Shown here: piece after piece, positions 1 through 11,058 of the stretch
Numbering within the stretch: the first letter of the stretch is position 1
Layout of the letters: each line of letters starts with the position of its first letter
DNA from: Xylaria sp. FL1777
Taxonomy: Eukaryota; Ascomycota; Sordariomycetes; Xylariales; Xylariaceae
Length of the DNA: 64,000 nt
Assembly: GCA_022578965.1 (NCBI GenBank)
Contig: MU400510.1
Span: 248,001 to 312,000, forward strand
Direction of reading: 5' to 3'
Translations under genes and position numbers: made by a program
Notes under the pieces: generated by a model
Seen by the model: the letters and a program-made list of their open reading frames with translations, nothing else
Databases searched by the model: none
Told to the model about the DNA's origin: nothing

Positions 1-1
1 C

Positions 2-385
2 GACTCAGATGGGGCTTGGGACCCCACTAGTACAGCAGGGATTTTGAAGCCCGCAGTCGTCATGTTCGGGGAGAATATCCACCGCTCCATCAAGGCCGCT
101 GCAGAGAAAATGATTAACGATGCCGATAGGCTGCTTGTTTTGGGCACTTCCTTGGCTACATACTCGGCCTGGAGATTGGCTAAACGGGCCCTTGATCAAA
201 ACAAGCCTATTGCAATCGTTAATCTTGGAGGTGTGAGAGGCGAGGATGCGTTCTTCGTCAAGCTTGATCCAGATCAACGGGGCAGTCAAGGGGTAAGAGT
301 AGAGATATCTACTGATGAGCTACTCCCAACCCTAGTAGAGCGGCTCCGATCTTCTACAGTCCAAACTAATAACGAAAGCCCCTAA
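2..385 (+). CDS. Class II (SIRT4-like) sirtuin, C-terminal part
   Basis: This is the 3' part of a gene that begins before the window; the frame is open from base 2 and ends with TAA at 383-385 (127 codons visible). The visible segment contains GILKPAVVMFGENI, the conserved sirtuin stretch after the zinc module. It then has LLVLGTSLATYSAWRLA, which matches the Rossmann-fold GTSL region, and IAIVNLGG, which contacts NAD. Family members are NAD-dependent lysine deacylases or ADP-ribosyltransferases. The GILKP.VV.FGE form suits the SIRT4-type class better than nuclear Hst2/Sir2 forms, so a mitochondrial role is possible but inferred. The catalytic His and zinc cysteines lie upstream and cannot be checked. 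The gene converges on the minus-strand gene at 506-1129. Confidence 0.8.
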   Translation, partial: DSDGAWDPTSTAGILKPAVVMFGENIHRSIKAAAEKMINDADRLLVLGTSLATYSAWRLAKRALDQNKPIAIVNLGGVRGEDAFFVKLDPDQRGSQGVRVEISTDELLPTLVERLRSSTVQTNNESP

Positions 386-505
386 CTATGTCGCATAGAC
401 AAATGGGTCTTCTGTCTTCAGAGATACGCTATCCTAGGAGACTGCATGATGCCATAAGCGTGTATGTTATGTAGCCGGCATGACGGCAACTTGAACCTGT
501 CAGAC

Positions 506-1129
506 CTAAAAGAAATTTGAATAGCCTGTGTTCGGTTTTGTTGGCTCGGTGTTTTGTGTCGATGTTGACTTGGGTTTCGCTTCTGTAACGGTTGGAATCG
601 TAGACGGAGTCTTAACCGTAACAGCCTTCTTTGCATTTTTGAACACATCGTCCCGTTCTATTTCTTGTAGAACTTCCTCCCATTCCCTCTCTTTCTCAAT
701 GTCACCGGTACCTAAAGCCTTCTCAACATCCACCTCCTCGCCTCTTTGTAATTTCTCAACCACTTCTCGTAGCAGTCCAATGCGGACTTCGGCCCGCCTC
801 ATGAAAGTGGCATAGTCCCTTTTTAGTGCTATCATCTGGATGGCCATGGAGCCGATGAAGAGGAATATGACGATGTAGAAAGTGGCCGGATTCCATTCCT
901 TCGACTTAGGCTTCTGTTTTTCTGGTGTACCCCAATCGACAGTGGGTTTGGGTTTGGGGCGAAAGGGTTTTGGTATTAAAGATCTCCAAAAGGAAAGTTG
1001 AGCGACCGTAGGGGCCGAGCTTTGGCAACGGATGTGATGTTGGTTCAGGAAAGGCGTGGATCGCAAAACTCTGGGCGCTCGGGCAGTCGCAAAGGTTTTG
1101 AGGGCTCCTCGCTGTAGAGGCCTTTCCAT
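506..1129 (-). CDS. Small mitochondrial-type single-pass membrane protein (DUF5321-like)
   Basis: A single-exon gene of 207 residues. The first ~45 residues are rich in Arg, Ala, Thr and Ser and nearly free of acidic residues, which looks like a mitochondrial presequence. One membrane segment lies at about residues 82-102 (FYIVIFLFIGSMAIQMIA). It is followed by a charged, probably coiled-coil stretch (about 104-165) and a Thr/Pro/Lys-rich tail. The overall shape matches the fungal family of unknown function I know as DUF5321; that assignment is from memory and moderately sure. The ATG at 1129 gives a full presequence. It is divergent from separase across 546 bp. No enzymatic motif is visible. 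A role in inner-membrane assembly would be a guess. Confidence 0.65.
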   Translation of the reverse strand: MERPLQRGALKTFATARAPRVLRSTPFLNQHHIRCQSSAPTVAQLSFWRSLIPKPFRPKPKPTVDWGTPEKQKPKSKEWNPATFYIVIFLFIGSMAIQMIALKRDYATFMRRAEVRIGLLREVVEKLQRGEEVDVEKALGTGDIEKEREWEEVLQEIERDDVFKNAKKAVTVKTPSTIPTVTEAKPKSTSTQNTEPTKPNTGYSNFF

Positions 1130-1675
1130 TGTGTGTTGAAGATGCCAGGTTGATGAGGCATATATGGGGGACCAATTGATGCGACAATAAATTTCAAGGT
1201 TGAAGAGGGAAAAAAGTTACTAGAAATTGAATCAATTAGTTTGTCGCAAGAGCAATTGACTCGAGGACATCCATGTGCCTGTGATTACGGCATCAAATTT
1301 GGAGCACAGCTCCTCCGCGCGGCAGCTGCCGGTTGCTGTGTTAACAGGAGCTACCCTATTTAGGCCAAGTACACAAAACTTAGATCCACCCTTGGTCCAC
1401 TGTCCACCATCAATGGTAGTATGCCTAGGTACTTGGATAAGGCTTGGTGAACACACTACAAACAGCACATACACTACGTACACTACATACTGGATGCCTA
1501 TGTTTTAGATTCTTACTCCAATAAGTCCTTTACAAAGCGTTGCACGTCACGATTCGTCTTTTCTAATAGATTGCATTCATTGACATGGCGTTTTGAAATC
1601 TGTATTTACAGTCTTTTGCTTGGAACGACGACATGATTACAAAAGCCTACACGCACACTACGCGCACACGTACCT
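1130..1675. other. Shared upstream region of the 506-1129 gene and separase
   Basis: This 546-bp divergent intergenic stretch must hold the promoters and leaders of both genes. Small ORFs within it resemble no family. I see no RNA gene or clear operator. Confidence 0.5.
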
Positions 1676-4600
1676 ATGGCATCCTTCATCGCGCAGGCCG
1701 ATGCGATTCGGTCTGCCATCGTCTCAGTATCGACATGCACTCCCGCAATCTCTGCCTCTTTAAAAGAGCTGCTCCTCGGAAGACAAGACAGCGACGAATC
1801 CTCAAAACCTCCTGTCAAATCCTCACAAAAACCCACTCAGTCTTCCGCCAAGACAAAACCTTCAACAACAAAGAAGCCTGCCAAAAGTGCAGGAGACGCT
1901 TGCCATGGCTCTAACGACCTGAGTCCGAAAGAGAAAGCGGTTCTCGCCACACATGTTGTCAATGCTGCACTAAAAGCTCTAGGAAATGCGGCAAAGGCGC
2001 CGCCAGTTTCGAGTCGAGCACAATCACCAACGAAGAATAATGCAGCCAAATCCTCAGCTCGAACCCGCCTTCGAAGATCGGCCTCGGTGCCAATGACTCC
2101 CCTACAACCACGCTCTCTAAATCGAGTCGATACGTCTCCTGTTATAACAAAAACAAGCTTGTTGCTGCCAACAGCAGCGTCAACAGAATGTCTGGCTCTT
2201 GTAGAATGCGCCAGAGTAGCCTTCACCACACTCCGGAGTTTGCAAGCTTCTGGCGCAATCACACTTCCCGACCTTCAGCTTGAATCTGGAATGTCATCTC
2301 TTATTGCTAAGCTTATTGCACTGAGGTTATTCGACCATGCAGTTAAAGAGCTGCGAATATTAAAGAGAAGGTTGGAGTGTATGGCTCCTGGGAATAAAAA
2401 TAAGAAGAGCGAAGTGCCGGCCCAAAGCACCAATACGACGCCTAAAGCACTTTCGGATCTATTAGACTACCCTGCTGGGCCATATCCTGATCCTCTTCTT
2501 GGTTTCATCATCACCACTCAACTACAAACTCTTCGAATTCTCTACGAGCTGAATAAAACAACGCATCTCGATGCAGCATTACCCTTTCTCCGGCCAACCA
2601 ATTCGTCATCTCCCCTAAGCCTACTTTTGTCGTGCACACGAGGCGAAAAGTCCGAACGCGTAAAGATAGCAAAGCAATTGGAAACTCTATCTCGGATTTT
2701 GCTGTCTTTAACTCCTAGCTTAGCTTCGAAGGATGATAATATTGCCCAGGAACCAAAGCTCAGTCCTTCCCCTGAAACATCACTGGAAGTACAGACATTA
2801 GGGTTGGTGGTCCGATTGGAATCATGGAATATCTCCGGTCACAAAGGTGATACCGACAAGGAGATATTAATACCACTCTCCAGGTGTTTGGCTGCTTTCC
2901 AGAGAAGGACATCACCTGAACGCAGCCCGAAGCTTGCGGCTGCCTTTAACCAGATTTGGGAAAAGATGGAATTGCTCGGGTTACGGGTCTCTCAGTCATC
3001 AAAGAGCTCCCTAGCTACAATTTACCAGCTGTTGGCCAAGGCTTTCCAGGAGGCCGGAAAGCCGAAGGAGGCCAAGAAGTGGATGCTTCAGTGGAAGGGT
3101 CTCGTGAAGTCAGAAGAACAGTCTGCTGCTAAATGTTGCGCGGTCGCTGCCCAGCTGCTTGCTTTGTCTCTGCAGGATTCGTCCGAGGCAGATGAGAGCC
3201 TAGTCGGGCAAGTATTAGATGGTATGCAAGGACCTCTAAGCGGCAGTGTAGTAGAACTAGAGGACCTCCTCGTCAGTCTTTGTCTTCTCCGAAAGATTGT
3301 TTTCAATATCATTATGAAGGGGTCTCCTTGCACCACGCAACAAGAATTGCATAATTATCGAGATCTCCTACAGAAGTTCATAGCTCAGCTACCTCGCTTC
3401 TCTCTTAGATGGTTAGGCAAACCGCCAGTCTCGAACGGCACGACCAAGGACCTCCTTCGATTCGAGCAGCGACGTCAGTTCCTGTCGAAATACCTGCACC
3501 AAATTCTAGAATCAGCTTTGTTCCTTACCAAAACTCAGTTAGATGAAAACAGATGGACATGGGAAGTTGTGGACTCTATGCTCCAAGATATTTTAGCTTT
3601 GTTGGATTATATGGGGGATCTTGGACAATCTCCTAAAGGCAACCCGGCTGCTTCATACCACGTTAAGATCTCGCACCTCTATTACCAACAGCATCTAGCA
3701 CTCCGCGAGTCTACGGCAACGGGCACTGAAGCTACTTGGCTTTGGGCTCTCAAAAGATCCATCGACAGTGTAAAAAAACAACCGGAGTCGGAGCAGGCTC
3801 GCGCACAACTCTTCAAAAAATGGGAAGCTTTTGCCGAATTATGCAAAACTTCTAGCCGGAAGGACGATGCTATCCATGCCCTACGCTCAATAAGAGACCA
3901 CCTGGTTCGTTGTGATACCGTTCAAGCCATTACAGCTAGTTTGGCATCTCAATCAGTTAGGCATTCGTGGAAGATTAGCCCTGAAACAGAGTTACTCTCC
4001 CGTACGGTTTGTAACTTGGCTAAACTGGAGCGAAGACCAAACGATTGGAGTTGGTTGCTCACAGGCGAAGATAAAGCAACTGCATTAGAGCATGATCTAA
4101 ACTTTATCCTTACGAATGGCAATCAATCTCAGTCTAGGATAGACATGGCAGATCCTATCATTCTCAATCTTTTGCAGTTCTATTCTGCTGAACAATATCC
4201 CATCAGGAGGCTCAGGTCTTTACTTATACTACTCATTGCTAGCATAGACTCACGAGAGCAAGTAGAGAGGCTACGAACAGAAACCGAAGCCGCACTGGCG
4301 AAGCTCCAAGATGGGTCCTTAGGGAACGATTCACGTCTGGAGCGCTATGTTCCATACCTGTGCCAATCTACAGTGTGCGTACTTGGAATAGCTTGTGGGG
4401 AGTTCAGATCATCCGAAATACAGCAAGCTATATCAGCCTGGAAATCCATGGCAGCTAGCTGTCAGTCAGTTGACCAATTAACTGAACACGTTGATGATCC
4501 GCAACAACTTCTTCAGACCCTCCAGTCCCTGGCAGATCTTGCAAGGATGAAAGGCCAGCAAAGCTTTCTGGCAGAGATCGTTGAACTCTCCACTATGATC

Positions 4601-7600
4601 TCTCACTTGACCATCGAGGACAACATTGAGTCACATATAGTGCAGAGTTCTAGCCTTTGCCTGCATTACCTTAACCTTAGTCAGTCCATCAAGGCTGAGA
4701 AGACCATCCAAGTTATTATGGATAGGGTCACTCTACCCCAAATATCCAGTGATGCCGTCTCTTATTTCCATCTATCTGCGGCAGAATATCACCTTACCGT
4801 TGGAAATTTTGATGAGGCCGAGAGGCATTTAGAAGAAGCTCGTAAGGCGGCTACTGCCTCCACAAATCAGACTCGGAGAAAAAATACGCAGCTCAACCAC
4901 AAAGTTTCTATGGCATATGCTTCATTCCTGACCTCAACCCTTTACTTGGAGCGGGGAGAAAACCACCGTGCTTTGAGACTTGCTAAGACTGCCGTTAAGA
5001 TTCTGTTCTATGACTGGTTACAACTAGAACAGAATAGGAGCTCTTCACCCGATGTCACTATGGGAGACCTATCACAAACTGACCCATCAGAAGAGGATTC
5101 CAGTCTCGATAACTCTCGCATGTCTGATTTCGACATTGTCCGAGCAAATACTGGACCAGAATTTTGGGCGTTGGTCTACCCATTATACCGCTTTACCTGT
5201 CGACTTTCCTCGATCTACGAGCACCTTGGCATGTATCAAGAGACCCTGTATTATGCTGAACAAGCTCAAAAGATTGCCAAAAGCATGGGTTCTTCGGTTT
5301 ATCTCGCCCAAGCTACCATGTATGTGGCGTCCGTGTCACTGATAGCTGAAAACGTAGCGAAGTCATTGGAGTTAGTAGCTGAAATCAAACCGGTGCTGCT
5401 TTCTTCGGAGCCAACCTTTCAAGCGGTTACCGCTCTGTGCAAAGCCGCTTCCGTTTATCAGAAGGCAGGAGAAGTAGATAATGAGACGCAACTCTTAACA
5501 ACTGCAGAATCAATGGTCCAGGACTTGAAGAACAAGTCTCTTCCCCAAGAAGACACAGTTACGAACGACTTAGAAGCCAAACCGACAAAAATTTCATCTT
5601 TGCCGTTGAGAGCTAGAGGGCGAGGGCGAAGCGCTGTGAAACCAGTACCTAAAAAACTGACCGCCAAGAAGACTACGACTAAGGCTATGGACGCGTCCGT
5701 GAAAACAACAGGTCAAGTCAAGGAAGAAGATACTCAGCTAAAATCACTGAAAGCATCGGTACTCCACTCACAATCTTTAGCACTTATCAAACAGAAGGAC
5801 TGGGCAGCAGCCATTACAGCACTTCAAAGCTCGGCCCAGCTGTCTAGCTTATCACGAGATCTCTCGCAGGAGCACTTCTTACTTGGGATCAGCTTCATGG
5901 GCCAAAGTTTAACACAAATGGGCAGTGACTCGGTCTTTTCTTTCATTCAAGATTCCACGCTCTCGTTTCCTTCAGTAGCTATAACCGCTAAGGATAAGAT
6001 CCCTCACGGACAATCGCTCATAAAAAGAGGTTCACCGGTTCGGAACGCTCGGTCAGCCTCCCAGGATACGCGAGACTTCGTGGAAAACTTGCATGATGCT
6101 CAAGGACATCTGTTGGAGGCTCACGCAGTAGCCACACGGAACGGTAACGGTTTTTTGGTTCACCGGATCGCAACAGCACTACAGAATGTAGGAGTCCTAC
6201 TCTCAAATACCAGCTCGTCGGGTAGCTGCGCAAGTCATCCTGCATATGCTACCTGTTCTATTGAACTAGCACGAAATTTAACGTGGCGTCGTGAGCGGAA
6301 GGCAAATTCCTACGATATAGCAAAAGAAACCAAAGGGACCTGGCCAATGGTCACTGATGGTGCTGATACTCGACGGGTGAGCCTTGGCTTCTCTATCGAC
6401 ATGAACCAATTTCAGAGAGAATATGTTGATATCATCCCTGAAACTTGGAATGTCGTATCACTATCGCTAAATGAGACCGAAAATGAGTTGTGCGTCACCA
6501 AGCTACAGGCCGGATTCAGTCCTTTTGCATTGCGCCTCCCTCTCGATCGAGCTTCTTCAAGAGATGTCGATAACGAAGTATTCAATTTTCCACAGGGACG
6601 GTCTGAACTTCTCGAGCTTATACAACAAGCAAACCGCACATGTCACGATGCTCGGGACATGACCCAGAAGGGGGCAAAGTCGGCATGGTGGGCTGAGCGC
6701 GAGGAGCTGGACGAACGTCTAAGACAACTTCTTGAAACTATCGAGTTGACCTGGCTTGGAGGCTTCAAAGGCATCTTTTCTCAGCATCACAAGCGCTCCA
6801 ATCTCTTAGCGAGGTTCCAAAAGACCTTCCAGGCTATTCTTGACAAACACTTGCCATCCAGGCAGCAGGCTGGGGGTATGAAGAGAAAGAAAACTATACC
6901 GAAAGTGAATCTTGACCCGAGAATTTTGGAACTATTTGTCGGCTTGGGCGACGCTACAATGTCTGGGTGCGATTTGGATGAGCCGCTTATGGATCTATTG
7001 TACTTTATTGTGGACGTTCTGCAATTCCATGGCGAACCCAATCCGTACGATGAGATCGACTTTGACGCTATGGTAGTCGACACCTTCGATGCATTACACG
7101 CATACCATTCCACGGCAAAGGAGGCAAAGAAACCCCAGAAGGGAGCACACACAGTTTTAATCCTCGACAAGTCTCTACACGTCTTCCCTTGGGAATCTCT
7201 CCCCTGTCTACAAGGTCTCGCTGTCTCGCGCGTCCCCTCTCTCGACTACCTACGACGCTCGATCTTAGAAGCGAGGGCTTCAGTATCCCACCATGACCCT
7301 ATCGAATCAGACTCAGACGGGTCCAACAGCTCTTGTTCTGCGCCCACTATTGGCCATCATGTGTCAATGAACTCTGGGACATACGTCCTCAACCCGAGCG
7401 CAGACTTAACAAACACACAGGCGACATTCGGACGAGCACTCTCCTCGCTACCCCCGTCGTGGGAGAGCATTGAAGCGCGTGCACCAACAGAGACAGAGTT
7501 CCAAACAGCTCTCACGGACAAAGACATCATGCTGTACTTCGGGCATGGCTCGGGCGCGCAGTACATCCGCGGGCGCACTATCCGCCAGCTTGAGAAATGC

Positions 7601-8032
7601 CGCGCCGTGGCGCTGCTCATGGGTTGTAGCTCCGCGTCCCTCACCCACGTCGGCCAGTTCGAGCCCTACGGCCCTATACGGGATTACATGCTCGCGGGGT
7701 CACCCGCCGTCGTCGGGACCCTCTGGGACGTCACGGATCGCGACACTGACCGCTTCACCGGCGTCATGTTCGAAGAGTGGGGACTCTTCCCGCGGGGCAC
7801 TTTCGCGGAGCATGCTTCTAGTTCCGGGAAAGGTGCGGGGAGAGGGAAGGGGAAAGCTTCCGCTGTTCAGAGGAAGAAGGGCGGCGCCGCAACAGGGGCG
7901 ACTGCCGAGGCAAGAAACCCCGTCAGTCTGGTAGAAGCGGTGGCGAAGGCGCGGACAGAGGCATGTCGGTTCAAGTATCTCACCGCCGCGGCGGTATGCG
8001 TATATGGCATTCCTGTTTACATCAGCAAATGA
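1676..8032 (+). CDS. ESP1: Separase (cohesin-cleaving cysteine protease, peptidase C50)
   Basis: A 2118-residue intronless reading frame. Separase cleaves the Scc1/Rec8 kleisin of cohesin at anaphase onset and is held inactive by securin. The C-terminal protease domain is clear: the catalytic His is in YFGHGSGAQY (His1957) and the catalytic Cys in LLMGCSSAS (Cys1984), a 27-residue spacing close to that of yeast and human separases. This is followed by AGSPAVVGTLWDVTD. The long N-terminal part (to about residue 1800) is helical and TPR/ARM-like. It is broken by a basic low-complexity linker at about 1305-1345. A Gly/Lys-rich insert (about 2045-2080) sits between the catalytic core and the conserved terminal stretch AAAVCVYGIPVY. 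Length fits fungal separases such as Aspergillus BimB. The start at 1676 (MASFIAQAD) is the first in-frame ATG. Function is certain from the dyad; the exact N-terminus is less so. Confidence 0.95.
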   Translation: MASFIAQADAIRSAIVSVSTCTPAISASLKELLLGRQDSDESSKPPVKSSQKPTQSSAKTKPSTTKKPAKSAGDACHGSNDLSPKEKAVLATHVVNAALKALGNAAKAPPVSSRAQSPTKNNAAKSSARTRLRRSASVPMTPLQPRSLNRVDTSPVITKTSLLLPTAASTECLALVECARVAFTTLRSLQASGAITLPDLQLESGMSSLIAKLIALRLFDHAVKELRILKRRLECMAPGNKNKKSEVPAQSTNTTPKALSDLLDYPAGPYPDPLLGFIITTQLQTLRILYELNKTTHLDAALPFLRPTNSSSPLSLLLSCTRGEKSERVKIAKQLETLSRILLSLTPSLASKDDNIAQEPKLSPSPETSLEVQTLGLVVRLESWNISGHKGDTDKEILIPLSRCLAAFQRRTSPERSPKLAAAFNQIWEKMELLGLRVSQSSKSSLATIYQLLAKAFQEAGKPKEAKKWMLQWKGLVKSEEQSAAKCCAVAAQLLALSLQDSSEADESLVGQVLDGMQGPLSGSVVELEDLLVSLCLLRKIVFNIIMKGSPCTTQQELHNYRDLLQKFIAQLPRFSLRWLGKPPVSNGTTKDLLRFEQRRQFLSKYLHQILESALFLTKTQLDENRWTWEVVDSMLQDILALLDYMGDLGQSPKGNPAASYHVKISHLYYQQHLALRESTATGTEATWLWALKRSIDSVKKQPESEQARAQLFKKWEAFAELCKTSSRKDDAIHALRSIRDHLVRCDTVQAITASLASQSVRHSWKISPETELLSRTVCNLAKLERRPNDWSWLLTGEDKATALEHDLNFILTNGNQSQSRIDMADPIILNLLQFYSAEQYPIRRLRSLLILLIASIDSREQVERLRTETEAALAKLQDGSLGNDSRLERYVPYLCQSTVCVLGIACGEFRSSEIQQAISAWKSMAASCQSVDQLTEHVDDPQQLLQTLQSLADLARMKGQQSFLAEIVELSTMISHLTIEDNIESHIVQSSSLCLHYLNLSQSIKAEKTIQVIMDRVTLPQISSDAVSYFHLSAAEYHLTVGNFDEAERHLEEARKAATASTNQTRRKNTQLNHKVSMAYASFLTSTLYLERGENHRALRLAKTAVKILFYDWLQLEQNRSSSPDVTMGDLSQTDPSEEDSSLDNSRMSDFDIVRANTGPEFWALVYPLYRFTCRLSSIYEHLGMYQETLYYAEQAQKIAKSMGSSVYLAQATMYVASVSLIAENVAKSLELVAEIKPVLLSSEPTFQAVTALCKAASVYQKAGEVDNETQLLTTAESMVQDLKNKSLPQEDTVTNDLEAKPTKISSLPLRARGRGRSAVKPVPKKLTAKKTTTKAMDASVKTTGQVKEEDTQLKSLKASVLHSQSLALIKQKDWAAAITALQSSAQLSSLSRDLSQEHFLLGISFMGQSLTQMGSDSVFSFIQDSTLSFPSVAITAKDKIPHGQSLIKRGSPVRNARSASQDTRDFVENLHDAQGHLLEAHAVATRNGNGFLVHRIATALQNVGVLLSNTSSSGSCASHPAYATCSIELARNLTWRRERKANSYDIAKETKGTWPMVTDGADTRRVSLGFSIDMNQFQREYVDIIPETWNVVSLSLNETENELCVTKLQAGFSPFALRLPLDRASSRDVDNEVFNFPQGRSELLELIQQANRTCHDARDMTQKGAKSAWWAEREELDERLRQLLETIELTWLGGFKGIFSQHHKRSNLLARFQKTFQAILDKHLPSRQQAGGMKRKKTIPKVNLDPRILELFVGLGDATMSGCDLDEPLMDLLYFIVDVLQFHGEPNPYDEIDFDAMVVDTFDALHAYHSTAKEAKKPQKGAHTVLILDKSLHVFPWESLPCLQGLAVSRVPSLDYLRRSILEARASVSHHDPIESDSDGSNSSCSAPTIGHHVSMNSGTYVLNPSADLTNTQATFGRALSSLPPSWESIEARAPTETEFQTALTDKDIMLYFGHGSGAQYIRGRTIRQLEKCRAVALLMGCSSASLTHVGQFEPYGPIRDYMLAGSPAVVGTLWDVTDRDTDRFTGVMFEEWGLFPRGTFAEHASSSGKGAGRGKGKASAVQRKKGGAATGATAEARNPVSLVEAVAKARTEACRFKYLTAAAVCVYGIPVYISK

Positions 8033-11014
8033 AGGGGGTATTCGACCTCCCTGAGGCGAGAAATGGTGGTTGCGGTAATTTCATCACGCGGAGTGTTTTT
8101 GCATTGCGAAGGAGTTCTGCTGCATCTTTCCCCCCTCTCTAGACTAAGGGAGGGATATTAACATTTACGAGGGAAATAGGGCGAAAGGCGCGGAAAGAAG
8201 GGGATTCGGGGAATCCAGGTTGTACGAGAGTACCTGTTTTTAGTATATATACCTCTTTGTTTGAAAAACTGCTAGGTTTAATATTGCTCTTCTTCATATT
8301 CTTCTTGTTCTTCTGCGAGAGCGGAGTGGAGTATCATGTTCTATTGAATACAGATCGATAGAAGATGCTGAAACTTGGACGTATGTGCAGAGAATATCAC
8401 ATGCGTTGCGTAGCGTGCTTTTCTCTCAGATAAGTATGTGCGTGAGTCTTCTGGTTCGACGTGGTGACATGTTACACACAGGTCGTGTTATGGTTCTGTT
8501 CTTTTCGTAGTGAGAGTGTTTTGGGAGACTCTAAGCCTTGCTATTGGTTTTGCCATGCCCATTCGAATCTACCTTCCTTGATTTCTTCCCTAAGTATCTA
8601 TTGGCCACGGGATCTTGAGTTGGATTCTACGTAGACTGGGTGAGTAAAGAGTTTACTCCTTGTCTTCTCTCCTTTTCTTCTAGGCCAGGTCTCGTTATCG
8701 AGGAGTCCATGGAAATGGAAAGGGAGGGCGGCGCAACAGGTTTTACTCAGTGCCGTATACAGAAAGCTACAACATAGCGAAATGACTAGATAGCAAAACC
8801 GGCACGAACGTCGTGTGACTCAAGTGACGCTTAATAAAGTGTACATACAACATGTTCATCGTGTCCCAAAAGAGAAATTTCCCGCAAACTTCCATCTCAA
8901 ACTGTAGCTCGCACTCCCAGCGTAATTATCAAGCTGCTTTAAAGGGAGACATGTTTGTGTCGAGCTTGTGCGAGATAGATAAGTTAAGATCGAGGCGGCG
9001 GTGTGTATTGATGAACCAGTAAACGAGTCCCGTTAGCCACTCCCGCGAGAGGAGACATTGAAAGCAATTATCACGTGTAAAAATTAGGGCCGAAGACGGA
9101 TGTCTCACCCTAGACATTGTCAATTAGGCATCATAAGTCCATTTGGAGGTCTTAAGATCTGGCCTCTCGCAGGTTGAAGGTTTAAAACACTGGTATCACG
9201 GATATTGAACATAGATCTACTCAAAGCATTTCATTAGTCGTTAAAGAGAACGGTAGTACTGACAGAAACTCACTAGCCGCACTTATATCAAAACCGCTGC
9301 GTACCGTGAGAGCACCTAGGTTAGTATTATTACCGAGGGAACACTTACAATTGAATATTATCGCATTGGGTACAACTGATGGTGGTTAGAAGTCCTCTAT
9401 CTGGGCAATCCCGCTCTCCCGCAACGTATGATCTTTTATTCTAAGTTACCTTATTCCTTCCAATAGATAGATACCATACACAACATTTTAATCATCAAGT
9501 AGGTATCGTATATTATTCGAGGGAGCTGCAACAAGGCATACGCCTTGTTCACCAACCACACGGCTCTCGGGTTCGTCTGGACGAAATAACACGAAAAGTT
9601 GTTTTCGCATGACTTATAAGCCACTGATTGCATGTAATCCGCAATTCGCCAGGGGAGCGTCTCTGGGTTTTCCAGCGGCCCTCTATTGCGTGAAAAACAA
9701 ACGGGAAAGGCGGCAAAATACACTCACACATTAAACGGAAGAGCTCACTCCCCCAAGCCGTTTCGGGAATTTCTTAAGCCAACTTTAATGAACCGAGTTC
9801 GATGTAGAATAATGTCTGCTCCGATGCTGCTATGGTATCCAATCGCTGTCGTCGGCCGCATGTCTTGGCTGCCCGTAGGAAAGGTTATATAGTGAAACTA
9901 GTAGTAATACCACGCTGCAAAACATCTCTCGCCTCCAGGAGGACACAGCAATTATTTCCCATAATCATTTTTTTTTAAATAGGCCCATGGCACCGCTGAT
10001 GGCGGAAAGTGCGGTATCGACGGATGTCTTTCAGCGCACCAAACAACTTGGACCAATTTGCGTAATGCGTGGTGTGTTTTCTCCCAGTTGAAAAAAAAGA
10101 AAGAAAAGAAAAAAACCTTCACGCAGTAAAAGCACAACCATATAAGGCAGGTTTATGAGGCCTCGCTGGGTTTTGAGTTACACCGTAGTCCTTACATAGT
10201 ATGGCGTTCCAACGGTGCCTGAGTCAAGGACGTATTTAGTTGTAAAGTGTAGAACACAGGGTCGTATTGAAATCATCATGCCATGGCACGAGCCCCCAAC
10301 TAGGATGTTCTGGGTGCAGTCATCAGCCTGTCGCTGACTACTCGATGGAGCTATCATGTCAAGCTGGGTGCGGCGACCATCCGCACTCCTCGTACCTGAT
10401 TGTGGGGCGGGCACACGTCGGGGTTTAGGACAGTCCAAGCGACGCAAGCCGTGAGGCCGTGATACTTCCTGCATCAACAGGCGCCCGGAGGATCAGAGGC
10501 CATGGCCAAACAGGATGAAGTGATCGCCAATAAATGTCATGTTAGCCAAGCCACTAAGCCACATAGTAGGCCTCCTCGAGAGGCGTGAATGAGGGCCTGA
10601 ATTGTTGGTTACATCTTCCCCTCCCAACCCCCAGCTCACGTTCCCGGCTCGCTCTGGCGGATGTAACAGAACGAGGTTTTTGGCGTCTGACTCTAGTCCA
10701 TATTGATGCGGTAGGGCACGCTGCTTGGAAGATGACGGCAGCTCGCCCCTACCCCAGATTTCCGCTTATGATCTACCCCAGGGGGAATTAGCCCGGATAT
10801 TGTTCTAGATGAACGAAAGAATCACGTTCTCGGAATAAGCCGTGCCTGAGGGGTAAAGATTGTCCGTCGGCCGCTGCCACAGCACTTCCTGATCGCTTGA
10901 TCACTGGGCTAGTAGTATCGTGAGTATCTTTGCTATGCGGTAAACTGGGGATCCGTATATTTGGTATGCCTTGGCGTGGTTGAGGTCAAGACGAGGTCGA
11001 GGTTGAGTATAGCC

Positions 11015-11058
11015 CTGACTGTCTGTCTATCTGTCTGTTTGTCTGTCTGTCTGCCTGT
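11015..11058. repeat. CTGT/TCTG microsatellite
   Basis: Imperfect tetranucleotide repeat of CTGT units with CTAT, TTTG and GCCT interruptions, in intergenic DNA. Confidence 0.85.

Noticed and set aside
9451..9723. 90-codon minus-strand ORF in the long gap
   Set aside because: No family resemblance, no flanking splice signals I trust, and atypical composition.
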